NCBI RefSeq assembly: GCF_015222005.1
Contig: NZ_JADFFL010000004.1
Span: forward strand, 124,001-188,000
Length of the DNA stretch: 64,000 nucleotides
Reading direction: 5' to 3'
DNA from: Mucilaginibacter myungsuensis
GTDB lineage: Bacteria; Bacteroidota; Bacteroidia; Sphingobacteriales; Sphingobacteriaceae
Within the stretch, counting starts at the first letter, position 1; the number at the start of each line of letters is the position of its first letter. A model generated the notes under the pieces. The model ran no database searches. It saw only the letters and a list, made by a program, of their open reading frames with translations, and was not told where the DNA came from. Shown piece after piece: positions 8,797-17,343 of this stretch. Position numbers and translations under genes: made by a program.

Positions 8797-8802
8797 GACA
8801 AT

Positions 8803-8840
8803 AAAAAAGCGGGTAATATCTTGATCTTATCCGCTTTTTT
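8803..8840. terminator. Bidirectional terminator
   Basis: AAAAAAGCGGGTAA and TTATCCGCTTTTTT form a 14-bp stem with one G-T pair, flanked by A and T runs, between convergent genes. Confidence 0.8.
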
Positions 8841-8857
8841 ATGCTCAGTGTCAGCTA

Positions 8858-9403
8858 TTAAAAGTTCCTATAGCCGCGTACAACTTGTTTATCCATTTGC
8901 GCCATTTGGCCTTTCATCATTTTTATCTGATCAGCTAATAGTTTGTTCTTGTCGTCCTTAGCGGCCTCGGTCAGGTACATTTGGGCTTCGCGCTTGTTGC
9001 GTTTAGCCATGGAGATACCTGCAAGACTCAATTTAGCCAAAGCCGTGTTGTGCGACATACGCATGCCCAAAGACAAAGCTTTTTTAAAATATTTTTCAGA
9101 CTTCATCGGGCTCTTGCGCGATTCGATCAAGCCGATCAGCAGGTTATAGTAACCCCATTGGTTCTTGTGCAGTTCCTTCTCGTAATCTTTGATCTTCAGC
9201 AACCACTCTTCCGACTTTTCCTGGTTCTCTTTGCGCAAAAAGTATTGCGCTATGATCATGTTCTCGTTAAAAAAGAAGCTTAATAAAAATATACCGCCAA
9301 TAAATAGCACCGGTATCCCCCAACCCCACAGGCCGAAACCGGCCATGGTAACGGCAGCTCCCATGATCACACATGCTATAATTAAACGAACAAAATTTGA
9401 CAT
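8858..9403 (-). CDS. Membrane-anchored TPR-like protein
   Basis: A 181-residue protein. Two closely spaced hydrophobic helices (about residues 5-23 and 28-45) are followed by a helical soluble region with TPR-like spacing: WGYYNLLIGLIESRK, KSEKYFKKALSLGM, and TALAKLSLAGISMAKRNKREA. It probably exposes a short TPR array on one face of the inner membrane as a protein-interaction surface. It is convergent with the preceding gene across a terminator and divergent from ung. Function unknown. Confidence 0.55.
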   Translation of the reverse strand: MSNFVRLIIACVIMGAAVTMAGFGLWGWGIPVLFIGGIFLLSFFFNENMIIAQYFLRKENQEKSEEWLLKIKDYEKELHKNQWGYYNLLIGLIESRKSPMKSEKYFKKALSLGMRMSHNTALAKLSLAGISMAKRNKREAQMYLTEAAKDDKNKLLADQIKMMKGQMAQMDKQVVRGYRNF

Positions 9404-9439
9404 AATTTGATATACTATATTACAGGCTGCAAATATCCG

Positions 9440-9447
9440 TTAATTTG
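9440..9447 (+). promoter_or_regulatory. -7-like box upstream of ung
   Basis: TTAATTTG matches TAnnTTTG at 7 of 8 positions, about 30 nt before the ATG. The same octamer occurs upstream of the DUF2975 gene and the S9 peptidase gene in this window. Confidence 0.45.
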
Positions 9448-9476
9448 CGATCCAAATCAACATCTTACTAATAAAT

Positions 9477-10154
9477 ATGTCAGTAGCGTTACCGCCGTCG
9501 TGGCTCGAAGTTTTAAAGGACGAATTTGATAAGCCCTACATGGCCAACCTGCGCAAATTTCTGCAGGACGAGAAGGTGGCCGGCAAGGTGGTCTATCCCC
9601 GTAATGCCGACATTTTCAACGCATTCAATAAAACACCGTTCGACAATGTCAAGGTAGTGATCCTTGGGCAAGACCCTTACCACGGTCCCGGACAGGCGCA
9701 TGGGTTATCATTTTCGGTTCAAAAGGATATCGCTATCCCCAGATCGCTCATTAATATCTATAAAGAACTGGCTACCGATATCCTCGGCTTTATAAAACCC
9801 TCCCACGGTAATCTGGAAGAATGGGCCGAGCAAGGTGTGCTGCTATTGAATGCTACACTCACCGTCCGTGCTACCGAAGCCGGCTCGCATCAAAAGAAGG
9901 GCTGGGAGATATTTACCGACGAGGTGATCCGCACGCTATCACAAAAACGAGATGGCTTGGTATTCATCCTTTGGGGTGCCTATGCCCAATCGAAGATACC
10001 GCTGATCGATGCTAACAAACACCATATCATCAAGTCGGTGCATCCATCACCGCTATCTGTGGAGCGTGGCTTTTGGGGATCGAAGCCGTTCTCTAAAGCC
10101 AACGAGTATCTGATAAGGACAGGCAAGCAACCTATAAACTGGCAAATACATTAA
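9477..10154 (+). CDS. ung: Uracil-DNA glycosylase, family 1
   Basis: Excises uracil from DNA in base excision repair. The 225-residue length is standard. Motif [14 protein letters not shown] carries the catalytic Asp66, and motif B HPSPLS carries His189. FKNxIF-like uracil-binding strands and LLNATLTV are also present. It is a single gene with its own promoter-like box. Confident. Confidence 0.97.
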   Translation: MSVALPPSWLEVLKDEFDKPYMANLRKFLQDEKVAGKVVYPRNADIFNAFNKTPFDNVKVVILGQDPYHGPGQAHGLSFSVQKDIAIPRSLINIYKELATDILGFIKPSHGNLEEWAEQGVLLLNATLTVRATEAGSHQKKGWEIFTDEVIRTLSQKRDGLVFILWGAYAQSKIPLIDANKHHIIKSVHPSPLSVERGFWGSKPFSKANEYLIRTGKQPINWQIH

Positions 10155-10328
10155 GGCCGATCAACTTGGTAGAAAGTTTACAAAGGTTAACAATTTTAAA
10201 GTAGAATACAATCTAAAAAAATGATTATCAGTTATTTAAAATAAAAAAGAGCATTGTGATGTAAACTCTGCTTTCTAAACCTGGTTATGGGACATATAAT
10301 CAGCTTGACGGATTGGACTCGTACACAC

Positions 10329-10373
10329 TAAACAAGGATTATTTTATGTTTTACATAAAATAATCCTTGTTTA
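10329..10373. repeat. Perfect 20-bp inverted repeat upstream of DUF2975/HTH operon
   Basis: The arm TAAACAAGGATTATTTTATG (10329-10348) and its exact reverse complement (10354-10373) are separated by TTTTA. It lies 17 nt before a -7-like box (10390-10397). It is AT-rich, so it is unlike the GC-rich terminators elsewhere in the window. It could be a terminator of ung, an operator for the HTH protein encoded two genes downstream, or a small mobile-element remnant. Confidence 0.75.
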
Positions 10374-10389
10374 ATTAAATTATGATGTG

Positions 10390-10397
10390 TTAATTTG
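10390..10397 (+). promoter_or_regulatory. -7-like box upstream of DUF2975 gene
   Basis: TTAATTTG, 7 of 8 match to TAnnTTTG, 18 nt before the ATG at 10416 and 17 nt after the inverted repeat. Confidence 0.45.
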
Positions 10398-10415
10398 GAG
10401 TATTGGCTTTAACAC

Positions 10416-11045
10416 ATGAAAACTAATAATCGTCTCCTCAACCTGATAAGCAGCATTACCAATATAGCTTGGTATCTGAACATAATTTACATATCATTTG
10501 GCTTGATCGCATTACTCGTATTGTTTGTTGTCGATGATCATGTTACGACAGCACTTGCGACTGTAAAATTTAGAGAAGGCCCACCGCTGGCAGCGAAAAC
10601 TTTGAAACACATCGCGCCTCAGGCCAGTTCAGCTGTCATATTTCCGAAAGGGGCTGGAATAACGATCAGTTTAGCAACCTCTCCGACCATCGTAATTTTC
10701 TTTTTAACGGTCACAGCAATATTTGCAACGCTAACGACAGGCATCATCAAAAACTTACGCAAAATATTCGACGCGATCAAACACAACCAACCATTCCATA
10801 TGAGCGTTGTAAAAAGCTTAAAGTCGATTGCTTTATTGCTGGCCTGCATAACTCCATTACACCTATTGTATATCTATTGTAGCTACATGATATATCAGGA
10901 CACTATAGTTGATTTTGATAAACAGATGAAGATGGTTTGGTCTGATAATTTTATAGGGCCGATTTTAGGCGCAGTTATTTACATTATAGCCGATATCTTC
11001 AAATACGGTCTGGAACTAAAAAAAGAAACCGAGGAGTTTGTATAA
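10416..11045 (+). CDS. DUF2975-family membrane protein
   Basis: A 209-residue integral membrane protein with four hydrophobic segments (about 22-42, 82-105, 132-152, 178-198). Its partner downstream is a small Cro/CI-type HTH protein whose start codon overlaps this stop (TAATG). A four-helix DUF2975 protein followed by a short XRE regulator (the B. subtilis YoaS/YozG arrangement) is a recurrent pair of unknown function. The gene appears AT-richer than neighbours, which suggests an accessory module. Confidence 0.7.
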   Translation: MKTNNRLLNLISSITNIAWYLNIIYISFGLIALLVLFVVDDHVTTALATVKFREGPPLAAKTLKHIAPQASSAVIFPKGAGITISLATSPTIVIFFLTVTAIFATLTTGIIKNLRKIFDAIKHNQPFHMSVVKSLKSIALLLACITPLHLLYIYCSYMIYQDTIVDFDKQMKMVWSDNFIGPILGAVIYIIADIFKYGLELKKETEEFV

Positions 11046-11254
11046 TGGCGATAATCGTAAACCTCAACGTAGAGATGGCCAAAAACAAAATGTCACTCAA
11101 GGAACTGGCCGAAAGGCTGGACATCAGCATGACCAATCTGTCGCTGCTAAAGACCGGCAAAGTAAAAGGTGTCCGCTTCGATACCATCAACGCCATTTGC
11201 AGAGAGCTGAACTGTAAGCCGGGGGATATTTTGGATTACAGGCCGGATGAGTAA
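11045..11254 (+). CDS. Cro/CI-type helix-turn-helix regulator (YozG-like)
   Basis: A 69-residue single-domain DNA-binding protein. The HTH spans about residues 14-45: SLKELAERLDISMTNLSLLK, followed by RFDTINAICRELNCKPGDIL, the typical end of the XRE fold in YozG-like proteins. It is translationally coupled to the DUF2975 gene by a 1-nt overlap. The likely role is control of its own operon, with the inverted repeat at 10329-10373 as a candidate site; that link is inference. Confidence 0.88.
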   Translation: MAIIVNLNVEMAKNKMSLKELAERLDISMTNLSLLKTGKVKGVRFDTINAICRELNCKPGDILDYRPDE

Positions 11255-11256
11255 AT

Positions 11257-11325
11257 GTGCAAATATGAAAATATGCAGATCAGAAGATTTTTGCAGATGA
11301 AGAAATATGATCAGATCATTTGCAC
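11257..11325. repeat. Intergenic repeat region with GTGCAAAT inverted ends
   Basis: GTGCAAAT (11257-11264) and ATTTGCAC (11318-11325) flank several TGCAGAT/TGCAAAT-like units, with further TGCACA units to 11342. It lies between convergent genes and may act as a weak terminator or be a dispersed repeat. Confidence 0.4.
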
Positions 11326-11342
11326 GTCTGCACATTCGCACA

Positions 11343-11813
11343 TCAATACTCCAACGGCACTATCGGCTCCTTCTTACTGGTCGACATGATCATCATGGTC
11401 TGGAAAGTTTTTACCACCGGGATACGGCTGATCTTTTCCATGATCAGTTGCTCGTAGGCTTTGATGTTGCTTACGTATACCTTTAATAGAAAATCGCACT
11501 GACCGGTCACGTGGTGGCACTCGGTCACTTCTTTGATGTTCTTTATCTCGTCCAAAAATATCTGGATGGTATTTTTTTGATGGAAGTCCAGCGATATCTG
11601 GATAAAGGTTTTGATACCTAAGCCCAATTTTTCCTCGTCGACAAGGGCGTGGTAGCTCTTGATGTATTCGGCATTTTCCAGCTTGCGCACACGCTCTAAA
11701 GTAGGTGCAGGCGAAAGGCCTATCTCGTTCGACAACTGAAGGTTGGTTATCCGTCCGTTCTCTTGTAAAATTTTAAGTATTTGCAGGTCGGTTTTATCTA
11801 ATTCGGCGGCCAT
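11343..11813 (-). CDS. Lrp/AsnC family transcriptional regulator
   Basis: A 156-residue protein with an N-terminal winged HTH (LDKTDLQILKILQENGR, then ITNLQLSNEIGLSPAPTLERV) and a C-terminal RAM ligand-binding domain (VTECHHVTGQCDFLLKVYV). Members bind amino acids and form octamers. The start MAAELDKTD is chosen because the -7 box lies just upstream; a farther in-frame start would run through the promoter. The target is unknown; no amino acid gene is adjacent. Confidence 0.93.
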   Translation of the reverse strand: MAAELDKTDLQILKILQENGRITNLQLSNEIGLSPAPTLERVRKLENAEYIKSYHALVDEEKLGLGIKTFIQISLDFHQKNTIQIFLDEIKNIKEVTECHHVTGQCDFLLKVYVSNIKAYEQLIMEKISRIPVVKTFQTMMIMSTSKKEPIVPLEY

Positions 11814-11836
11814 AAAGGAGATATAATTGAGTGAAA

Positions 11837-11844
11837 CAAAATTA
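11837..11844 (-). promoter_or_regulatory. -7 promoter box of the lrp-like gene
   Basis: The minus strand reads TAATTTTG, an exact TAnnTTTG match 24 nt before the ATG at 11813. Confidence 0.65.
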
Positions 11845-11895
11845 TATTTTTTATACCCACCCTCAAACAAAAAATAATTTTTATTTACGATAATT

Positions 11896-11927
11896 TTTAG
11901 ATAAGTCTAAACTTATGGTTAGATTTG
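11896..11927 (+). promoter_or_regulatory. mntR-mntH promoter with two overlapping palindromic operators
   Basis: TTTAGA-TAAG-TCTAAA (11896-11911) is a perfect 6-4-6 palindrome. A second, ATAAGT-CTAA-ACTTAT (11901-11916), overlaps it by 11 nt. They lie just upstream of a perfect -7 box TAGATTTG (11920-11927). Location and form fit autorepression by the DtxR-family regulator encoded immediately downstream. Confidence 0.65.
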
Positions 11928-11932
11928 TCTTA

Positions 11933-12583
11933 ATGCATACTTTTACCGAGGAGAACTATCTTAAAACCATATACCACTGTACCTTAGCATCGGGTAGTGC
12001 CACTACTAATCAGATAGCGGCCGCTACCAATACCCGTGCAGCTTCGGTTACGGATATGTTGAAGAAATTATCCGAAAAAAAGCTGATCAATTATGCCAAA
12101 TATCAGGGTGTGACCTTGACCGCTGAGGGTGAAAAAATAGCCATTGGTGTGATCCGCAAGCACCGCCTTTGGGAGTATTTTTTGGTAGAGAAGTTAGATT
12201 TTAAGTGGGACGAGGTGCACGAGGTGGCCGAAGAATTGGGACACATCTCCTCGATAGAACTGATAGACCGGCTGGACAAATTTATGGGCTACCCCAAATA
12301 TGATCCCCATGGCGACCCGATCCCGGATTCCAACGGAAGATTTAAACGGCAAGAACTAAAACCGGTATCGGGATTGGCTGTTAATGACACCGGCGTTGTA
12401 TTAGGCGTAGGTGACCACAGCACGGCTTTTTTGCAATATTTAGAAAAAGCATCGCTCACGCTCGGCACTAAGCTAACCGTGATAGAGATCATCGACTATG
12501 ACCACTCTGTAGTATTGCAGATAGCCGATAAAAAATTGAACATCAGCCGCGAGGTGGCTAAAAACCTCTTAGTAGCCTTATGA
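11933..12583 (+). CDS. mntR: DtxR/MntR-family metal-dependent repressor
   Basis: A protein of 216 residues from the ATG at 11933 (MHTFTEENYLKTIY). The ATG at 11915 overlaps the operator and -7 box and is therefore disfavoured. Domains: N-terminal winged HTH with TNQIAAATNTRAASVTDMLK, a dimerisation and metal-binding helical domain with WEYFLVEKLDFKWDEVHEVAEELGH (His and Glu ligands), and a C-terminal FeoA/SH3-like domain. The DNA binding probably depends on Mn(II) or Fe(II). The stop overlaps the start of the Nramp transporter gene by 4 nt, so the regulator and its likely target are one operon. Manganese rather than iron is inferred from the Nramp partner. Confidence 0.88.
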   Translation: MHTFTEENYLKTIYHCTLASGSATTNQIAAATNTRAASVTDMLKKLSEKKLINYAKYQGVTLTAEGEKIAIGVIRKHRLWEYFLVEKLDFKWDEVHEVAEELGHISSIELIDRLDKFMGYPKYDPHGDPIPDSNGRFKRQELKPVSGLAVNDTGVVLGVGDHSTAFLQYLEKASLTLGTKLTVIEIIDYDHSVVLQIADKKLNISREVAKNLLVAL

Positions 12584-14481
12584 CAAAAAAAGTAAGCGGC
12601 GAATCATTAGGCGGGGCACATGGCTCTGTCGATACCAATAAACAGACCGGCTGGAAGCGTTTTTTGGCCTTTATTGGTCCGGCGTATCTGGTGAGTGTGG
12701 GTTATATGGATCCGGGTAACTGGGCTACGGATATTGCCGGTGGTAGTGCCTTTGGTTATAAGCTGATCTGGGTACTTCTGGCATCAAACCTCATAGCGCT
12801 GGTGCTACAATCGCTATCGGCCCGTTTGGGCATCGTGCGCGGTTTAGACTTGGCTCAGGCATCTAAACATAGCTATCCGCCATTTGTCAACTTTTGGCTT
12901 TATATCCTTGCCCAGCTTGCTATTATCGCCTGCGATCTGGCCGAAATCATTGGTATGGCCATCGGCTTAAAACTCTTGTTCAACCTGCCGCTCATCTGGG
13001 GTGTATCGCTCACCATTACCGATACCGTGCTGATGCTTTGGCTGATGAACAAGGGCATGCGTAAGCTGGAAGCCTTTATTGTAGCCATGATCTTTATTAT
13101 CGGGCTGTCCTTTCTGGTAGAGATGTTCATCGTTAAGCCTGATGTGATCGAACTGGCTAAGGGCTTCATTCCCAACAACCTCTTCGGTGGCGACAAGGTG
13201 CATCAGCAAATGCTGTACATCGCCATTGGTATTATTGGGGCTACAGTGATGCCGCATAACCTGTACCTGCATTCGTCATTAGTTCAGACCCGCCGTATCG
13301 AGCGTACCGACGAGGGTATCGCTTCCTCTATCAAATTCAATTTCTTTGATACCGTCATTGCCCTTAATCTGGCATTTTTCGTCAACGCCGCTATTTTGAT
13401 ATTGGCAGCCAGCGCTTTCTTCCGCAATGGCTTTTACGAAGTGGCCGAGATACAGGACGCTTATAAACTATTAGAGAATATCTTCGGTTCGGTAGCCCCT
13501 ACCCTGTTCGCGGTCGCGCTGATCGCATCCGGACAAAGCTCTACCATTACGGGCACGTTGGCCGGGCAGATCATTATGGAAGGGCACATCAACCTCCGTA
13601 TCGAGCCTTGGTTGCGCCGTTTGCTTACACGGGCTTTGGCTATCATACCTGCCGTATTTACCATTCTATATTACGGCGAAGAAGGTCTGGGCGACCTGAT
13701 CATCCTCAGTCAGGTGGTATTGAGCTTACAGTTAGGTTTTGCGGTTATCCCGCTGATCCACTTTACATCAGACAAAAAGCGGATGGGCAAATTTGCCATC
13801 GGTATCAAAACCAAAATATTTGCCTGGGCGAGTTCGATGCTTATCGTGGCGCTGAATGCCAAATTGGTGGTAGATCAGGTTCATGAATGGATACAGGAGA
13901 CCGGCGGCAGTGTATGGATGTATGCATTGGTGTTACCTATTGTGATAGGCATTGCGTTGTTACTGATCTATGTATTTATCCGCCCGTTGATATTCAAATA
14001 TAAGGAGACACCGATCTACGTTCCGCACGGTTTGGCCGAGGCCTTGGACGATATCCAGCCGATCACCTATCACCACATCGGTATCACCATCGATTTCTCT
14101 AATAACGATCGCGATTCTATCCGCCACGCGCTGATGCAGGGCGGCAAAAAGGCGCATTACACGTTGATACACGTAGTAGAGACCGCCGGCGCGCGTTACC
14201 ATGGCACCGAGGTAATGGACCACGAGACCCAAAGCGACGTGGATAACCTGGATAAATACATCCACGAGATACGAAAGATGGGCTATCGGGTAGAACCGCG
14301 TATCGGCTACGGATTCCCGGCTAACGCAATCGTAGGTCTGGTCGAGAAAGAAAAGATCGACTTTTTGGTAATGGGATCCCATGGCCACAAGGTTTTAAAG
14401 GATCTGATCTATGGATCTACCGTTGATAAGGTTAGGCACAATGTTAAAGTGCCGGTGCTGATCGTTAAAGGGCACAAGTAA
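12580..14481 (+). CDS. mntH: Nramp divalent metal transporter fused to a universal stress protein domain
   Basis: A 633-residue protein. Residues about 25-465 form the Nramp/MntH transporter with the metal-binding motifs DPGN (Asp44, Asn47) in TM1 and MPH (Met224, His226) in TM6; it imports Mn(II)/Fe(II) with protons. Residues about 490-633 are a complete UspA domain ending in the nucleotide-binding signature GSHGHKVLKDLIYGST and VPVLIVKG. Typical MntH proteins are 400-450 residues and lack the Usp part. The domain probably senses ATP or a nucleotide and tunes transport; that is inference. It is translationally coupled to mntR. Confidence 0.92.
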   Translation: MTKKVSGESLGGAHGSVDTNKQTGWKRFLAFIGPAYLVSVGYMDPGNWATDIAGGSAFGYKLIWVLLASNLIALVLQSLSARLGIVRGLDLAQASKHSYPPFVNFWLYILAQLAIIACDLAEIIGMAIGLKLLFNLPLIWGVSLTITDTVLMLWLMNKGMRKLEAFIVAMIFIIGLSFLVEMFIVKPDVIELAKGFIPNNLFGGDKVHQQMLYIAIGIIGATVMPHNLYLHSSLVQTRRIERTDEGIASSIKFNFFDTVIALNLAFFVNAAILILAASAFFRNGFYEVAEIQDAYKLLENIFGSVAPTLFAVALIASGQSSTITGTLAGQIIMEGHINLRIEPWLRRLLTRALAIIPAVFTILYYGEEGLGDLIILSQVVLSLQLGFAVIPLIHFTSDKKRMGKFAIGIKTKIFAWASSMLIVALNAKLVVDQVHEWIQETGGSVWMYALVLPIVIGIALLLIYVFIRPLIFKYKETPIYVPHGLAEALDDIQPITYHHIGITIDFSNNDRDSIRHALMQGGKKAHYTLIHVVETAGARYHGTEVMDHETQSDVDNLDKYIHEIRKMGYRVEPRIGYGFPANAIVGLVEKEKIDFLVMGSHGHKVLKDLIYGSTVDKVRHNVKVPVLIVKGHK

Positions 14482-14490
14482 AACATTCCT

Positions 14491-14520
14491 TGTAGAGACA
14501 CGAGGTATAGCGTCTCTACA
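14491..14520. repeat. TGTAGAGAC hairpin repeat
   Basis: TGTAGAGAC and GTCTCTACA are perfect 9-bp inverted arms around 12 nt. A degenerate relative occurs at 35697-35728. It may terminate the mntRH transcript or be a dispersed repeat. Confidence 0.6.
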
Positions 14521-14570
14521 TCTCCTTATTATTTTTTTTGCATATTTGCATCCCGCCAAACGGAGAACAG

Positions 14571-15023
14571 ATGAGCAAGGATAATATCTATATCAAAAAC
14601 AAGCAAGCTTACTTCGAGTACTTCATATCTGATAAATATGTTGCGGGGATAAAACTGCTCGGCACTGAGATAAAGGCTATCCGCGAGGGCAAAGCTAATC
14701 TTAACGATGCTTTCTGTACTTTTATTAGCGGGCAGCTGTATGTGCGCAATATGCATATTGCCGAATACAGCTACGGTTCTTTTTATAATCACGAGCAAAA
14801 ACGCGATCGTGTGTTGCTGCTTAATAAAAAGGAATTAAAAAAACTGGAGACCAAAGGCACCGAGAAAGGCTTTACCATCGTCCCGCTGGCACTTTTCATT
14901 AGCGAGCGTGGTTTTGCCAAATTAGAGATCGGCCTTGGCCAGGGTAAAAAACTATACGATAAGCGCGACACCATGAAAGAGCGCGATTCTAAAATGGAAC
15001 TTGACCGCGCGATGAAAATGTAG
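14571..15023 (+). CDS. smpB: SsrA-binding protein SmpB
   Basis: A 150-residue protein from the ATG at 14571; an in-frame ATG at 14538 lies at or before the likely promoter (CATATTTG, 14540-14547). SmpB binds tmRNA and is required for trans-translation rescue of stalled ribosomes. Motifs: [39 protein letters not shown], NPHEx-like HNHEQKRDR positions, and the lysine-rich C-terminal tail. No ssrA gene is seen in the window. Confidence 0.96.
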   Translation: MSKDNIYIKNKQAYFEYFISDKYVAGIKLLGTEIKAIREGKANLNDAFCTFISGQLYVRNMHIAEYSYGSFYNHEQKRDRVLLLNKKELKKLETKGTEKGFTIVPLALFISERGFAKLEIGLGQGKKLYDKRDTMKERDSKMELDRAMKM

Positions 15024-15198
15024 CATCGACGCTCATCTTTCATCAATAACAACCCACCCAAAACCTTTAAGCAATAAAACCTGAACTTCATTCATTATAA
15101 ATTCAAAAATAAAATTCGACGGGTTATATTATTTACTATAAATTAAGCACCGAAATTATAACCGGCACTAAGTTACCCCAATTCATTATTAACTATTT

Positions 15199-17244
15199 AT
15201 GCATCGCGTGGCAAGTATGATATATAATGGCAAATACATTTTGCCGATAATTATACTTTTAGCATTCATACATTCTTGTTCTAAACCACGGTCTTCGGTA
15301 TCGCCAGGCATCAGCGCGGAACTTAACGCCGCCGAAGCCGACTTTTACGCGGGCAGGCACAAAAAGGCATTAAGATCGCTGGCTAACTTGCGCCCTCAAC
15401 TGAGTGACAAGAAAGGCGCCCTGGTCCGCTATTATTATTTGATGGCACAACACCACGCCCGCACAGCCGATGTAATGGGCTTGTATGTTGATAGCGCATT
15501 GGCACTATTCCCCGACCAGCAAGCCATTGACGAATGCCCCGAGGGCTACTACTGCGCTACACTTGCCGGCGGCGACCACCGGTTAAAAACAGGCCAATAT
15601 GCCACCGCTTTAGACCTTTTTGACAAAGCAAAAAAGACATTGCCCCTGACCCATATGTGCGATGATGGCACGTTGGACAGCAAACTTGGTATGATCTATT
15701 TTAACCAAAAAAACTACCGCCACGCCGCAAGCTACTGGCGGTCGTGTTACCGTAAGCAAGGTCTTTGCGACCAAAATGTGAGTGCACAAACAGATTTTTT
15801 TGTAAAGCAAGGCACGCTCAATAACATAGGTGTATCATACGAACAAGCCGGGATGATGGATAGCGCGTTACATTACTATCGCTTAGATCACGCCCTGATC
15901 AATGCCGCGGTGGGTAATGACCAGATCAGCAAAGTATCTGTAAACGGGGCTTACGAGGTATTGTATGATAACCTTGGCAGCGTACACCTTACACAAAGTA
16001 AATTTGATTCGGCCCGGTATTATCTAAATAAATGCCTGAGCATCCCCGACCCTGAAACGGATGGCATGCGGATCCCACCATTGTTAAAACTGGCCGAGTT
16101 AGACATCCTTACCGGGCGGTTTGATACCGCTTACCAGTCTTTCCGTCATAGTAAAAAGCTATTGAACAAGTACGCTGACCTGAATCAAAATTCGGCTGCC
16201 GAATGGAAAAGGCTTTATGCCTATTACCTATCAATGACCAGGCAACCGGATAGTGTTTATCATTTTCTGGATCAGTACATACGCGAGCAGGATACACTGG
16301 ACAAAAACTCCACCAACCTTTTCCGCCTCAATATCCAGCGCGAGCTTTATGGCATCCAGCAACAACAGTCGCTTAACGAGCTTTCTCAGCGTAATAAATT
16401 AAAAAAACTTTATCTTATAGGTATCGGTATAATCGCGTTGTTGTCGCTGATCATAGGCTACCTTGTTTACCGCAGCCTTAAAAAGACCCGCAAAAGTCAT
16501 CAGGCATCCACCTTACATAATCAGCAATTACAACAAACGCTGAGCGAACTGGAACGCGTGAATCAGAATCATGTCCGTATTATGCGGGTAATGGCGCACG
16601 ATCTTCGTAATCCCTTATCGGGCATGATCGGTCTGTCTAACGTGTTGCAATTACAGGATGATCTTTCAGCGGATAGTCAGCACATGGTGCAACTGATCGA
16701 AACCACCGGCAATAACGCCATGAATATGATCAACGAATTGCTGAAAAGCGGACTGGCCGACGAAAAAGAAGAGTTGGAAATGGTAAAGCAGCCGATAGAT
16801 ATTAATGCGCTATTGCAAAACTCTATCGAACTACTCCAATTTAAGGCCGACGAAAAAAAGCAACGTATCTTGTTCGAACCATCTGCAATGCCTGCGGTGG
16901 TCTTGGCCAATCAGGAAAAGATCTGGCGGGCATTTAACAACCTTATCGGTAATGCTGTAAAGTTCAGCCATATTGGTGGTGAGATAAAGGTTGGGGTTAA
17001 AACTACCGGTGATACCGTGCTTATATCGATAGCTGACCAAGGCGTTGGGATCCCAGAAGAAGACAGGGAAAGTATCTTTGAGATGTTTACCCCGGCTAAA
17101 AAGGTAGGTACAGATGGTGAGCATCCGTTCGGTTTGGGTCTGTCTATTTCTAAACGCATTATTGGCATGCACCAGGGTCGTATCTGGCTGGATAGCGAAG
17201 TGAACGTAGGGACCACTTTTTATGTGGAGCTGCCCACAACTTAA
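15199..17244 (+). CDS. TPR-containing hybrid-type sensor histidine kinase with N-terminal lipobox
   Basis: A protein of 681 residues. The N-terminus has a hydrophobic stretch ending in a lipobox-like FIHSC, so it may be lipidated (an alternative ATG at 15217 gives a cleaner signal). A long helical TPR-like periplasmic region follows (about 35-400), then one transmembrane helix (about 410-430), a coiled-coil linker, a HisKA domain with phospho-acceptor His467 in MAHDLRNP, and a HATPase domain with NLIGNAVKFS, DQGVGIPEED and GLGLSISKRI. No receiver domain is attached and no response regulator is adjacent, so the partner is unknown. Confidence 0.88.
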   Translation: MHRVASMIYNGKYILPIIILLAFIHSCSKPRSSVSPGISAELNAAEADFYAGRHKKALRSLANLRPQLSDKKGALVRYYYLMAQHHARTADVMGLYVDSALALFPDQQAIDECPEGYYCATLAGGDHRLKTGQYATALDLFDKAKKTLPLTHMCDDGTLDSKLGMIYFNQKNYRHAASYWRSCYRKQGLCDQNVSAQTDFFVKQGTLNNIGVSYEQAGMMDSALHYYRLDHALINAAVGNDQISKVSVNGAYEVLYDNLGSVHLTQSKFDSARYYLNKCLSIPDPETDGMRIPPLLKLAELDILTGRFDTAYQSFRHSKKLLNKYADLNQNSAAEWKRLYAYYLSMTRQPDSVYHFLDQYIREQDTLDKNSTNLFRLNIQRELYGIQQQQSLNELSQRNKLKKLYLIGIGIIALLSLIIGYLVYRSLKKTRKSHQASTLHNQQLQQTLSELERVNQNHVRIMRVMAHDLRNPLSGMIGLSNVLQLQDDLSADSQHMVQLIETTGNNAMNMINELLKSGLADEKEELEMVKQPIDINALLQNSIELLQFKADEKKQRILFEPSAMPAVVLANQEKIWRAFNNLIGNAVKFSHIGGEIKVGVKTTGDTVLISIADQGVGIPEEDRESIFEMFTPAKKVGTDGEHPFGLGLSISKRIIGMHQGRIWLDSEVNVGTTFYVELPTT

Positions 17245-17314
17245 TATCCGCGATCTAAAACATTTACACAACTTATTGCGTTAATGATGCTGAACTTTTA
17301 ACTGTTAAACAGGG

Positions 17315-17322
17315 TATCTTTG
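17315..17322 (+). promoter_or_regulatory. -7 promoter box of the GAF histidine kinase gene
   Basis: TATCTTTG, exact TAnnTTTG match, 21 nt before the ATG at 17344. Confidence 0.7.
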
Positions 17323-17343
17323 TAGCAGATCCCTAATTCAAAT

